Assembly: GCF_021117295.1 (NCBI RefSeq)
Contig: NZ_CP088247.1
Span: 1,327,501-1,391,500 of the forward strand
From: Methylorubrum sp. B1-46
GTDB lineage: Bacteria; Pseudomonadota; Alphaproteobacteria; Rhizobiales; Beijerinckiaceae
Length of the DNA: 64,000 bases
Reading direction: 5' to 3'
In this document: in pieces, positions 51,839 to 61,170 of the stretch
Position numbering within the stretch: the first letter of the stretch is position 1
How the letters are laid out: every line of letters starts with the position of its first letter
Made by a program: the position numbers and the translations under genes
Notes under the pieces: model-generated
The model's input: the letters and a program-made list of their open reading frames with translations, nothing else
What the model was told of the DNA's origin: nothing
Databases searched by the model: none

Positions 51839-54226
51839 TCAGGCGCGTTTCCGGTCGTCGGCGACGACGAGAACCGTGCCGTGCGTGTGCTGGGCGAACT
51901 GTCCGATGGGCGACGGGCGGCCCATCAGGTAGCCCTGGGCAGCGTGGCACTGTTCGGCGGCGAGGAAGCCGAGTTCGGCGTCGGTCTCGACGCCTTCCGC
52001 CAGCACCGGCAGGCCGAGGCCGCGCCCCAGGCCAAGCACCGAGCGCACGATGGCCGCGGTCTGCTCGTTGCTGTCGACGGAGCGCACGAACGAGCCGTCG
52101 ATCTTGATCTTGTCGAACGGGAACGAGCGCAGGTTCGAGAGCGACGAGTAGCCTGTGCCGAAGTCGTCCATGGCGATGCGCAGGCCGATCGCCTTCAACT
52201 GGCGCAGCGTGAGGAGCGCCCGGTTCGGGTCGCTGATCAGGGCCGTCTCGGTCACCTCGACCTCAAGGCGGCCGGGCGCCAGCCCGGTCTTGAGCAGCAC
52301 CTCATGCACCAGCCCGACGAAGTACGGGCTGTGGATCTGCACCGCCGAGACGTTGACGGCGATGGACAGCGGATTCGGCCAGGTCGCTGCCTCCCGGCAG
52401 GCCTCGCGCAGCACCCACTCGCCGATCTGCAGGATGGCGTCGCTTTCCTCGGCGATGGGGATGAACAGGGCGGGCGAGACGTAGCCGCGCTCCGGGTGCT
52501 TCCAGCGCAGCAGCGCTTCGAAGCCGATTACCTCGCCCGAGCCGACGTCGGTCTGAGGCTGGTACACGAGCTGCATCTCGCCACGGGCCACGGCGTGGCG
52601 CAGGTCGTGCTCCAGCAGGCGGCGCTCGCGCACCTCCACGCCCATCTTGGCCTCGAAGAAGCGGTAGGTGCCGCGCCCCTCCGACTTCGCGCGGTAGAGC
52701 GCGGTGTCGGCGTAGCTTAGGAGCGAGGCCCGCTCCTGCGCGTCGTCCGGATACAGGGCTACGCCGATGCTGGTCGCGATCTGCGGGCCGCCTGCGTCCG
52801 CCCTGCCGGCGCGCAGCGCCTCCAGGATGCGCTCGGCGAGGCGGCCGGCTTCGGAGGGGCCTTCGCACGGCATCAGCACGGCGAACTCGTCGCCGCCCAG
52901 CCGCGCTATCATCTGCGTGTCGTCGAGCTCGCCCGCGACGATGCGGGCGACGCTCTCCAGCATGGCGTCGCCGGCGGCGTGGCCGAATAGGTCGTTTACC
53001 TCCTTGAAGCGGTCGAGGTCGAGGCAGAGCACCGCGAGCTTGCGCCCGCCCGCGTCGGCGGCGCGCAGCTCTTGGTCGAGGCGCTTGGCGAAGCTGGCCC
53101 GGTTGGCCAGCCCGGTGAGGGCGTCGTGGTGGGCGAGGAACTGGATCTGGCGCTCGGCTTGGCGCCGCGCCCGCAGGTCGCGCACGGCGACGGCGTAGTG
53201 CGGCCGACCGGCATGATCGACCGGCTGCATGATGATCTCGACCGGCACGAGCGTCCCGTCGGCCCGGCGCAGCTCGGCCTCGACCCGGCGCTCGGGCTGG
53301 CCGGCGAGCGCGAGCCGGGCCGCGTCGCCCAGCAGGTACGCCGATAGGGCCGTGCCCGCGAGCGCACCGGGCGGCAAGCCAACCAGCTTGGCGAAGCTGC
53401 GGTTGGCGCTGACGATCGCGTCGCCGGTGCAGACCACGAGCCCCTCGACCGCGGCGTTGGCGAGGCTGTGCAGGCGGTCGGCCTCCACCTTGGCGTGGCG
53501 GCGGTCGCGCACGTCGAGCGCGAGTGCGGCCCCGGCCAGCAGCAGGATGGCGAAGCTCGCGAGGGCCACGGCCACCGCGAGCCAGGCGTTCGGGATCGCG
53601 GCCTCCGACACGGCGCGTGTTGGGTCGGGCGTGACGGTGACGGCGCCCATGGCGGTGAAGTGGTGGCTGCAGATGGCAAGCAGCAGCAGGAGCGCCGCCG
53701 GCACCTGGCGAACGAGGCCGCGGGCGCCGAGCTGGGCCGCCAGGGCGGCAGCGCCGAGGATGCCGCCCAGCGCGAGCGAGACGCCGACGGTTGCGGGATC
53801 CCACGTCTTGTCGCCGGCCACGTCGTAGGCGGCCATGCCGGTGTAGTGCATCGCCGCGATGCCGAGCCCGAGGATCGCGCCGCCGGCCCAGGCTGCGATC
53901 CGGCCCCCGACGAGGACAGCGAGAGACAGGCCAAAGCCGACCAGGGCGACGGCGATGGCGAGGGACAGGCCGGTGAGCGCCACGTCGTAGCCGCTCGGCA
54001 CGCCCGGCGCGAAGGCGAGCATGGCGATGAAGTGGGTCGCCCAGATGCCGGACCCGCCCGCCGTCGCCGCGACGGCGAGCCATCCGGCCTGGACCCACCC
54101 GCCCGCCCTGCGCGCGTGGCTGACGAGGCAGATCGTCGTCAGGGCCGAGAGGGCGCAGATGCCAGCCGCCAAGGCGACAAGCCGGAAGTCATGAGCTTCG
54201 ACGAGGCATCCAACGACGGTGAGCAT
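51839..54226 (-). CDS. MHYT-PAS-GGDEF-EAL cyclic-di-GMP enzyme
   Basis: 795 residues. Seven transmembrane helices with MHYT motifs (AAMHYTGMAAY, SHHFTAMGAV, ATHFIAMLAF) cover about 1-250; PAS about 255-370; GGDEF domain with RLGGDEFAVLMP about 375-540; EAL domain with GFEALLRWKHPERG, VEVTETALI, MDDFGTGYSS and EGVETDAE about 550-785. Both GGDEF and EAL signatures are intact, so the protein may synthesise or degrade cyclic-di-GMP. MHYT domains are proposed to bind metal and sense O2, CO or NO. Its neighbours include a PilZ-type chemoreceptor. Confidence 0.93.
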   Translation of the reverse strand: MLTVVGCLVEAHDFRLVALAAGICALSALTTICLVSHARRAGGWVQAGWLAVAATAGGSGIWATHFIAMLAFAPGVPSGYDVALTGLSLAIAVALVGFGLSLAVLVGGRIAAWAGGAILGLGIAAMHYTGMAAYDVAGDKTWDPATVGVSLALGGILGAAALAAQLGARGLVRQVPAALLLLLAICSHHFTAMGAVTVTPDPTRAVSEAAIPNAWLAVAVALASFAILLLAGAALALDVRDRRHAKVEADRLHSLANAAVEGLVVCTGDAIVSANRSFAKLVGLPPGALAGTALSAYLLGDAARLALAGQPERRVEAELRRADGTLVPVEIIMQPVDHAGRPHYAVAVRDLRARRQAERQIQFLAHHDALTGLANRASFAKRLDQELRAADAGGRKLAVLCLDLDRFKEVNDLFGHAAGDAMLESVARIVAGELDDTQMIARLGGDEFAVLMPCEGPSEAGRLAERILEALRAGRADAGGPQIATSIGVALYPDDAQERASLLSYADTALYRAKSEGRGTYRFFEAKMGVEVRERRLLEHDLRHAVARGEMQLVYQPQTDVGSGEVIGFEALLRWKHPERGYVSPALFIPIAEESDAILQIGEWVLREACREAATWPNPLSIAVNVSAVQIHSPYFVGLVHEVLLKTGLAPGRLEVEVTETALISDPNRALLTLRQLKAIGLRIAMDDFGTGYSSLSNLRSFPFDKIKIDGSFVRSVDSNEQTAAIVRSVLGLGRGLGLPVLAEGVETDAELGFLAAEQCHAAQGYLMGRPSPIGQFAQHTHGTVLVVADDRKRA

Positions 54227-54368
54227 AGGGCAGCCCTGGGGACGTTCGAATCACCATGTTGGGCCACGTCCGTGTAGATCGATTTAATGGCGTGCAATCG
54301 GCATATGGATCCACAGGCTGCGTCCTGAAGCTTTGCTGCGGCGCCCGGTCGCAACTCCGTGCTCCCGT

Positions 54369-54560
54369 TCAAGCCTGGGCGACGGCCCCGAACGCTTTGA
54401 GGGCCGCCTGCCCGGCGGCGCCCGCGTCCGCCGCGGCGCCGTACGCCTCCGGCGAGACCCTGACGGAGACGCCGTCGGCGTCGGTCAGGTGCCAACGGTA
54501 CTGGCCGTGGTTCTCGCCGCAGGCCTCGACGGTGACGTTGACCGGCGTGGGATCGTCCAT
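54369..54560 (-). CDS. Small hypothetical protein
   Basis: 63 residues: TPVNVTVEACGENHGQYRWHLTDADG, then AYGAAADAGAAGQAALKAF. A beta-hairpin followed by a helix, somewhat like DUF1508-type modules. It is 3 bp downstream of the DUF3140 stop, so cotranscribed. No function can be given. Confidence 0.6.
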   Translation of the reverse strand: MDDPTPVNVTVEACGENHGQYRWHLTDADGVSVRVSPEAYGAAADAGAAGQAALKAFGAVAQA

Positions 54561-54563
54561 GCC

Positions 54564-54914
54564 TCAGGCGTCCTTCCGCGGGTCGTAAACCCAGTTCATC
54601 AGCGACAGCCGCCAGGGCGAGTCCTTCACCGCGTCCTTGTCCTTCGGTCCGCCCTGCTTGAGGTGCCGGCGCACGTAGCCGACGACCTTGCGCATGTGCC
54701 CATAGTCCTCATCCGTGAGCTCGGACTTCTTCTTGTGCTGCATCTCGACGATGCGCCGGCGCTCGACGTGGCCCGTGGACTCGCCGCCGTCCTTCTTCTG
54801 ACCGACCGACTGGCTCTCCTCGCTCTTGAGGTGCTTCTCCAGGGCCGAGGCCGTCATATTCACGACCACCTTGAACTCCTTGTAGCTCTCCTCGTGGTCC
54901 TCGTTCGCCGCCAT
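54564..54914 (-). CDS. DUF3140 family protein
   Basis: 116 residues. KEFKVVVNMTASALEKHLKSEESQSVGQKK, GHVERRRIVEMQHKKKSELTDEDYGHMRKVVGYVRRHLKQ and SPWRLSLMNWVYDP match the DUF3140 pattern. This is a small, highly charged, probably cytosolic protein often found with stress genes in soil bacteria. Function unknown; the next gene upstream is a decayed DUF892 gene, another stress-associated family. Confidence 0.85.
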   Translation of the reverse strand: MAANEDHEESYKEFKVVVNMTASALEKHLKSEESQSVGQKKDGGESTGHVERRRIVEMQHKKKSELTDEDYGHMRKVVGYVRRHLKQGGPKDKDAVKDSPWRLSLMNWVYDPRKDA

Positions 54915-54970
54915 CGTTCGTCTCCGGTCGGGTGATGGGCGACCCCGCTGGGCGCCGCCCGGGATTGAGG

Positions 54971-55219
54971 TCAGCTATCGGCCTTGGAGCCGCTCAGCGT
55001 CAGGTCGAGGTAGGTCTTGGTGACCCGCTCGATGAGGGCGGCGATCTCCTCGGCGGCCTGCGTCTCTTCCTCGACGGCCGCGCGGAAGCCCGTGACCTTG
55101 TCCGACTGGCCGGCCCGCTCGGCGATGACTGCGAGCGAGCGGTAGGCGGCGGCCTGGTCGTACTGATAAGCTTAGCCCGCGTAGAGGTTCTTCAGCGTCT
55201 CGTCCTGCGCGATGGCATG
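54971..55219 (-). pseudogene. DUF892 (YciE/YciF ferritin-like) gene, 5'-truncated with internal stop
   Basis: The minus-strand frame reads HAIAQDETLKNLYAG, TAA, then AYQYDQAAAYRSLAVIAERAG, FRAAVEEETQAAEEIAALIERVT and ends at 54971. This is the C-terminal half of a ferritin-like DUF892 protein. Family resemblance stops at about 55219, where sequence of a hybrid histidine kinase on the other strand begins. Both the missing N-terminus and the in-frame TAA make it non-functional. Confidence 0.65.
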
Positions 55220-55221
55220 CA

Positions 55222-56013
55222 GTGCGCGCCGACCGCAGCCAATTCGAGACGGCCCTGGTGAACATGGCGGTCAACGCCCGCGACGCGATGGACGGTGAGG
55301 GCACGCTCACCCTGCGGCTGGCCTGCGGGACGCCGAAGCCGGCCATCCGGGGGCATGCCCCCGCCCCCGGCCCCTTCACCGCCGTGTCGCTGGCCGACAC
55401 GGGCTCAGGCATCCAGCCGGAGGTGGTCGGGCGAATCTTCGAGCCGTTCTTCACCACCAAGGAGGTGGGTAAGGGAACTGGGCTCGGCCTGTCCCAGGTG
55501 TTCGGCTTCGCCAAGCAGTCGGGCGGCGACGTGGACGTGGCAAGCGCGCTCGGCCACGGCACAACCTTCACCCTGTACCTGCCGCAGGTCGAGGGGGCCG
55601 GGGGCGGGGAGGAGGCGGCAGACCGCTTGGAGGCGGGGACGGGTGGGTCGGGCCAGCGGGTGCTGGTTGTCAAGGATAACGTCGAGGTCGGCCGCTTCGC
55701 CACGCAGATCCTGGAGGATCTCGGGTACAAGACGACCTGGGCGGCGAACGTGGGGGAGGCATTGGCGCTGCTCGGCCCGGACGGTGCGGACTTCGATGCC
55801 GTGTTCTCGGACGTCGTCAGGCCGGGCATGAACGGCGTTGACCTCGCCCGCGAGATCCGGCGGCGGAAGCCGGGCCTGCCGGTGGTGCTGACGTCCGGCT
55901 ACAGCCACGTGCTCGCCCAGGAAGACGGCCACGGCTTCGAGCTCCTGCACAAGCCCTACTCGGCCGAGCAGATCTCGCGCATCCTCCAGCGCCTCCCCCT
56001 GCGGCGGGGCTGA
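55222..56013 (+). pseudogene. Hybrid histidine kinase, 3' fragment (HATPase + receiver)
   Basis: Starts abruptly at RADRSQFETALVNMAVNARDAM, the N-box of HATPase_c, with no DHp or sensor domain. It continues with LADTGSGI, GTGLGLSQVFGFAKQSGG, then a receiver domain with phosphoacceptor Asp in AVFSDVVRPGMNG. The receiver acidic pocket reads VVKDN, so one of the usual acidic residues is Lys. A GTG at 55222 might be used, but a kinase without DHp cannot autophosphorylate. It meets the truncated DUF892 gene head to head at 55219-55222, a deletion or recombination junction. Confidence 0.7.
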
Positions 56014-56235
56014 GTCCGCCGCCGGACGGCCGCTCAGGCCTCGTCCTCGACGGCCAGGGGCGACGGTCGGCGGCCGGAAGGCTTCGGGGGCATGCGGGGG
56101 CAGTCGGGTCGATGCGAGGAGGGGTGCTGCAACCGCTCGTGTCCCGAAGCGGTTTCAGTTTGGCCTCAGCTCTCCGCCAGAGCCTGCCTAGGGTTCGTGG
56201 CGGGAGTGGCCGCAAACTCGCCATCACCGCGTATC

Positions 56236-59109
56236 ATGGCCGGCCCTGCATCCCCGGCCGGCAAGGAGACCACCCTGGCCGCCGCGTTTCCCATCCAGGC
56301 CCCACCGCAGAGCATGTCCAAGACCGCCGCGCCCCCGACCGTTGCCTTCCTGTCGGGAGGTGGCCAGATGGGGGCGCGCATGCGCGTCCACGATTGGTCG
56401 TCCTCCTCGCTCGGTTGGCCGGAAACCTGGCCGCAGGCGCTGCGCTCGGTCGCGAGCCTGATGCTCGGCTCCCGGTTCCCGATGTTCGCGGCCTGGGGGA
56501 CGGACCTCGCCTTCGTCTACAACGACGCCTACGCGGAGATCCTGGGCGACAAGCACCCGGCCGCCCTCGGGCGCCGCTTCCACGAGATCTGGCCCGAGAT
56601 CTGGGAGGCCATCACGCCCTACGTCGAGAGCGCCATGGCCGGCGAAGCGACCTGGGCCGAGAACCTGCCGTTCACGATGAACCGGCACGGCTACGACGAG
56701 CAAACCTGGTTCACCTTCTCCTACTCGCCGATCCGCGACGATGCCGGCGTCGTGGGCGGCATGTTCTGCTCCTGCACCGAGACCACCGCCAGGGTCAGGG
56801 CCGAGGAGGCGCTGCGCGCCAGCGAGGCAGGGGCGTCCGGCGTGCTGGAAGGCATGGGCGAGGGCTTCATGCTCCTCGACCACGAGTTTCGCATCCTGCA
56901 GATGAACACCGAGGGTTTCCGCCTGGAGGAAAGACCGCCGGATCAGGTCGTCGGGCATTCGCACTGGGAAGTCTACCCGGGCTCTGAGGCGATGCCCATC
57001 GGGCAGATGTACCTGCGGGCCATGCGCGAGCGCGTCTCTCTCACGCTGGAGCATCGCTACATCTGGCCGGACGGGCACGCGGCTTGGCTGGAAGTACGCG
57101 CCTACCCGCATCCCGAAGGGCTTGCGCTGTTCTACCGGGACGTGACCGAGCGGCGCGAGCGCGAGGACGCGCTGCGCGAGGCCGAGGCGCGGTTCCAGAC
57201 CATCGCCAACTCCATCGACCAGATGGTTTGGTCGACCCGAGCGGACGGCTACCACGACTACTATAACCAGCGCTGGTACGATTTTACCGGCGTGCCGGCG
57301 GGAACGACGGACGGCGCGGAGTGGGAGGGCATCGTCCATCCGGACGACAGAGAGCGGACCCTGAAGGTCTGGGGTGAGTGCCTGGCGAGCGGCGAGCCCT
57401 ATCGGATTGAATACCGGCTGCGGCACAAGTCCGGGCAGTACCGCTGGACGCTCGGCCGCGCCCTGCCCATGCGCGACGCGGCCGGACGCATCACGCGCTG
57501 GTTTGGGACGTGCACTGACATCCAGGACATCGTCGAGGCGCGGGACGTGCTGGCGCGCTCGCGCGAGGAACTCGAAGGCTTGGTGGCCGAGCGCACCGCC
57601 GACCGGGACCGCATGTGGCGGCTCTCCACGGACATCATGCTGGTCGCCCGCTACGACGCCGTCATCGAGGCGGTGAACCCGGCCTGGACGACGCTGCTCG
57701 GCTGGGGCGAGCGCGACCTCGTCGGAGGCGCCTTCATGGACCTCGTCCATCCGGACGACGTCGCGCCGACGCTGGCCGAGGTCGGCAAGCTGTCGGAAGG
57801 GCTGACCACCCTGCGCTTCGAGAACCGCTACCGCGCCAAGGACGGCAGCTACCGTTGGCTCTCGTGGACTGCCGTTCCGGCCGAGGACCTCATCCACGCG
57901 GTCGGGCGGGACGTCACGGCGGAGAAGGAGGCGGCGCAGGCGCTCGCGGAGACCGAGGAGGCGCTGCGGCAGTCGCAGAAGATGGAGGCTGTGGGCCAGC
58001 TCACGGGCGGCATCGCCCATGACTTCAACAACCTACTCACCGGCATCTCCGGCAGCCTGGAGCTGCTGCAGACCCGCATGAGCCAGGGCCGCCTGACCGA
58101 CATCGACCGGTACATGACGGCCGCGCAGGGGGCGGCTAAGCGCGCGGCCGCGCTGACGCACCGCCTGCTCGCCTTCTCACGCCGGCAGACGCTTGACCCG
58201 AAGCCGACGGACGTGAACGCCCTGATCCACGGCATGGAGGAGCTGATCCGCCGGACCGTGGGACCGTCCGTCCACATCGAGGTCGTCGGGGCCGGCGGTC
58301 TGTGGCCGGCCCTCGTGGACCCGGGCCAGCTTGAGAACGCGCTCCTGAACCTTTGCATCAACGCCCGTGACGCCATGCCGGACGGAGGCCGCATCACGGT
58401 CGAGACCGCCAACAGGTGGCTCGACCATCGCGCGGCCCGGGAGAGGGAGTTGCCGCCCGGGCAGTACCTGTCGCTGTGCGTCTCGGACACCGGCGCCGGC
58501 ATGAGCGCGGACGTGATCGCGAAGGCGTTCGACCCGTTCTTCACGACGAAGCCCATCGGCCAGGGTACCGGGCTGGGCCTGTCTATGATCTACGGTTTCG
58601 CGAAGCAGTCGGGCGGACAAGTGCGCATCTACTCGGAGGTCAGGCAGGGCACGACCGTGTGCCTGTACCTGCCGCGCCACCACGGCGACGTCCCTGCAAG
58701 CGGGGCGTTGACGGACCTTGCCGACGCGCCCCGGGCTGAACCCGGGGAGACGGTGCTGGTCGTGGACGACGAGCCCTCCGTGCGCATGCTGGTGGCCGAG
58801 GTGCTGGAGGACCTGGGCTACGCAGCCATCGAGGCGGCGGACGGTCCCTCCGGGCTGAGGGTGCTGCAGTCGGACACGCGGGTCGACCTCCTGATCACCG
58901 ACGTGGGCCTGCCCGGCGGCATGAACGGGCGGCAGGTCGCTGACGCGGCCCGGGTGACCCGGCCTGGGCTGAAGGTCCTCTTCATAACCGGCTACGCCGA
59001 GAACGCGGTGGTGGGCAACGGCTACCTGGAACCGGGCATGCAGGTGCTCACGAAGCCGTTCGTGATGGAAGCCCTGGCCTCACGCATCCGGGACATGATC
59101 GAGGCGTGA
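56236..59109 (+). CDS. Multi-PAS hybrid histidine kinase with receiver
   Basis: 957 residues from ATG 56236; ATG 56314 (MSKTAAPPTVAFL) is an alternative. N-terminal PAS-like domain (about 50-190; WPQALRSVASLMLGSRFPMF, FVYNDAYAEILG), then three PAS/PAC units (about 200-550). HisKA with GGIAHDFNNLLTGISG, HATPase_c with NLCINARDAMPDGG, VSDTGAGM and GTGLGLSMIYGFAKQSGG, and a receiver with LLITDVGLPGG and LTKPF follow. From about residue 440 to the end it is nearly the same as the 44768-48754 kinase, pointing to duplication or gene conversion. Cytosolic. Confidence 0.9.
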   Translation: MAGPASPAGKETTLAAAFPIQAPPQSMSKTAAPPTVAFLSGGGQMGARMRVHDWSSSSLGWPETWPQALRSVASLMLGSRFPMFAAWGTDLAFVYNDAYAEILGDKHPAALGRRFHEIWPEIWEAITPYVESAMAGEATWAENLPFTMNRHGYDEQTWFTFSYSPIRDDAGVVGGMFCSCTETTARVRAEEALRASEAGASGVLEGMGEGFMLLDHEFRILQMNTEGFRLEERPPDQVVGHSHWEVYPGSEAMPIGQMYLRAMRERVSLTLEHRYIWPDGHAAWLEVRAYPHPEGLALFYRDVTERREREDALREAEARFQTIANSIDQMVWSTRADGYHDYYNQRWYDFTGVPAGTTDGAEWEGIVHPDDRERTLKVWGECLASGEPYRIEYRLRHKSGQYRWTLGRALPMRDAAGRITRWFGTCTDIQDIVEARDVLARSREELEGLVAERTADRDRMWRLSTDIMLVARYDAVIEAVNPAWTTLLGWGERDLVGGAFMDLVHPDDVAPTLAEVGKLSEGLTTLRFENRYRAKDGSYRWLSWTAVPAEDLIHAVGRDVTAEKEAAQALAETEEALRQSQKMEAVGQLTGGIAHDFNNLLTGISGSLELLQTRMSQGRLTDIDRYMTAAQGAAKRAAALTHRLLAFSRRQTLDPKPTDVNALIHGMEELIRRTVGPSVHIEVVGAGGLWPALVDPGQLENALLNLCINARDAMPDGGRITVETANRWLDHRAARERELPPGQYLSLCVSDTGAGMSADVIAKAFDPFFTTKPIGQGTGLGLSMIYGFAKQSGGQVRIYSEVRQGTTVCLYLPRHHGDVPASGALTDLADAPRAEPGETVLVVDDEPSVRMLVAEVLEDLGYAAIEAADGPSGLRVLQSDTRVDLLITDVGLPGGMNGRQVADAARVTRPGLKVLFITGYAENAVVGNGYLEPGMQVLTKPFVMEALASRIRDMIEA

Positions 59110-59227
59110 CGCCAACGTCCGTCAGGCATGGGGCGGCTCGGTGACCGTGAGTGAGTGCCGACGCTGTCTCGCGTGAACCGCCATGCCCGACGGACGTTGC
59201 CGGACACCGCAGGAGGACAACCACCCC

Positions 59228-59341
59228 ATGCAGCAGCGCTGGCCAAGCCGGTTGTGGATCGTGCGGCACGGCGAGAGCGCCGGCAACGTCGCCGCCGACG
59301 CCGCACACGGCGCAAGCCTGGCCCGCATCGACAGCCGCTAA
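59228..59341 (+). pseudogene. Histidine phosphatase (phosphoglycerate mutase-like) fragment
   Basis: ATG 59228 has a strong AGGAGGA site upstream. It encodes LWIVRHGESAGNVAADAA, the RHGE catalytic motif of the histidine phosphatase family, but TAA comes after only 37 codons (full length is usually 200 or more). Downstream sequence does not continue the family in any frame I checked. A gene start was preserved while the body was lost. Confidence 0.6.
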
Positions 59342-59564
59342 ATGGGCCATGACATGCTGATGTCGTGGCCGCCGCCTACAGGTCCGCTTTTTCCTACGGA
59401 GCGGACATCTGGGCCGGGAGGCTCGAAGGTCTGTAAGGGGTCAGGTGTTCGCATGCCGCCGGTTCGGCTATGCGCCAGTAGGAGACCTTAAGCCTTAAAC
59501 GATCAAAGGTCCGCTTCTGACGCCAGAGCGGATGCTGATGCGAGGGCAATACGCATGACGGTCA
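59342..59564. other. Intergenic region after phosphatase fragment
   Basis: About 220 bp with no recognisable gene; no supported terminator or repeat. It separates the phosphatase remnant from the convergent antiporter gene. Confidence 0.4.
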
Positions 59565-60845
59565 TCACGGCGCCGGTGACCTGCGGCTGCCACCGGCCCC
59601 ATCGACCATGCGGCGGGCGACGAGGCCGAGGGTCGAGCCCTGGACGATGATGGAGAACAGCACGACGGCATAGGTCGCGGCGAGCAGCGCTGGCTTGTGC
59701 TCGCCCTCCGGCACGGAAAGGGCCAGCGCAACGGAGATGCCTCCGCGCACGCCGGCCCAGGTCAGGAACGGCACGTTGCGCGCCGAGAGGTTGCCGCCCC
59801 ACCGGAAGGCGAGGAGCGGCGCCGAGACTGCCGCGAGCCGCGCGGCCAGCACGATGGGGACGGCGCACGCGGCGAGGACGAGCCCGCCGGCCTGGAAGCG
59901 CAGGACCAAGACCTCCAAGCCGATAAGCAGGAACAGCACAGAATTCAGCACCTCGTCGATCAGGGTCCAGAGCGAGGACACGTACCCTTGCGTCTCGTCA
60001 CTCATCGCGTCGCGCGGCGCCCGGTCGCCGACGAGCAGCCCCGCCGCGACCACCGCGAGCGGGCCGCTGAAGTGGAGCTTCTGCGCGAGCGCGTAGGTGC
60101 CGGCGACGAGCGCAAGGGTGATCAGCACTTCCACGGGGAAGTCGTCGATGGCCCGCATGGCCCGGTAGGCGACGTAGCCAGTGACCACGCCGAGGACGAG
60201 CCCGCCGCCGGCCTCTTGCAGGAGCAGGCGGGCGACGCCGCCGGCGCTGGTCGCCTCCCCGGCCGAGCCGGCGGCGAACGCGACGAGGACCGTGAACAGC
60301 ACGATGCCGATGCCGTCGTTGAACAGGGCCTCGCCCTGCATCTCGACCTCAAGCGCCTCCGGCACCCTCACGTTCTTGAGGGTGGCCAGTACCGCGACCG
60401 GGTCGGTCGGGCTGATCAGCGCGCCGAACACGAGGGCCCAAGCGAGGGGGACGGGCTGGCCGAGGGCGTCGGCCGCGAACCAGAAGGCGCCTCCGACGAT
60501 GGCGGTGGAGATCAGCGTGCCGACGAGGGCGAGCGTCGCCACCGCCCAGGCCCGGTTGCGCAGGGCGCGCAGGTCCAGGCTCATGGCGCCGGCGAACAGT
60601 AGGAAGGCCAGCATGCCGTTCATCACCACGTCGGTGAAGTCGACTTGGCGAAGGACCTGCGTCAGATCCTCGTAGAGGTGCTGAGATGGGAAGGCCAAGT
60701 CGAGGCCGACGAGGGCGAGCGAGGCGAGCAGCCCCATCACCAAAAGGCCGATGGTGTGCGGCAGCCGCAGGTAGCGGTGATTCAGCCAGCCGAACAGGGC
60801 CGACAGGGTCAGCAGCAGAGCGGCGAGGTCGAAGATGGAGATCAC
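59565..60845 (-). CDS. CPA1-type Na+/H+ (cation/proton) antiporter
   Basis: 426 residues from GTG 60845 (purine-rich AAGGGGGGAA upstream). Twelve or so transmembrane helices; family motifs FGALISPTDPVAVLA with the ion-binding Asp, GEALFNDGIGIVLFT (the FND motif) and FLTWAGVRGGISVALAL. Inner-membrane exchange of Na+ or K+ for H+ is expected. Length is normal for bacterial CPA1 proteins without a long C-terminal tail. The adjacent membrane genes (DUF421, K+ channel, nhaA) make this a cation-homeostasis neighbourhood. Confidence 0.92.
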   Translation of the reverse strand: MISIFDLAALLLTLSALFGWLNHRYLRLPHTIGLLVMGLLASLALVGLDLAFPSQHLYEDLTQVLRQVDFTDVVMNGMLAFLLFAGAMSLDLRALRNRAWAVATLALVGTLISTAIVGGAFWFAADALGQPVPLAWALVFGALISPTDPVAVLATLKNVRVPEALEVEMQGEALFNDGIGIVLFTVLVAFAAGSAGEATSAGGVARLLLQEAGGGLVLGVVTGYVAYRAMRAIDDFPVEVLITLALVAGTYALAQKLHFSGPLAVVAAGLLVGDRAPRDAMSDETQGYVSSLWTLIDEVLNSVLFLLIGLEVLVLRFQAGGLVLAACAVPIVLAARLAAVSAPLLAFRWGGNLSARNVPFLTWAGVRGGISVALALSVPEGEHKPALLAATYAVVLFSIIVQGSTLGLVARRMVDGAGGSRRSPAP

Positions 60846-61170
60846 GAGCGTTCCCCCCTTAGGCCGCAGGCGGGTGCTTGGGGCTTCGCAGAAAGCAGGC
60901 TCAATGTGCCTGCAGTCGTTCGGTCGCGCCGACGTTCCTGGCCTCCCGCGGCGCCTCCGCCGCCGGGCCTGCGCCGGACCGGCCGCGGAGACGCAGGAGA
61001 TAAGGGAAGTGGTCCGAGCCAAAGGCGCCGAGACATTCTACCGAGACCACCGCGAAACCGCCTCCGTGGAAGCAGCCGCACCACCTGCCTCTCGGCCGGG
61101 ACAAGCGAGATGCGGCTCGCGGTCGCGAGGGGCGCGGCCTCCACGGTCACCGTGACGTGCGCGAGCGCCG
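60846..61170. other. Intergenic region with possible remnant
   Basis: 325 bp between antiporter and DUF421 genes. A minus-strand frame includes GAFGSDHFPYLLRL, faintly like the C-terminal GSDH.P motif of endonuclease/exonuclease/phosphatase proteins. The rest is not recognisable, so I do not call a gene. Confidence 0.3.

Noticed and set aside
60901..61104. Possible endonuclease/exonuclease/phosphatase remnant (GSDHFP motif)
   Set aside because: Only one short motif agrees; the rest is unrecognisable, so I left it as a note in the intergenic entry.
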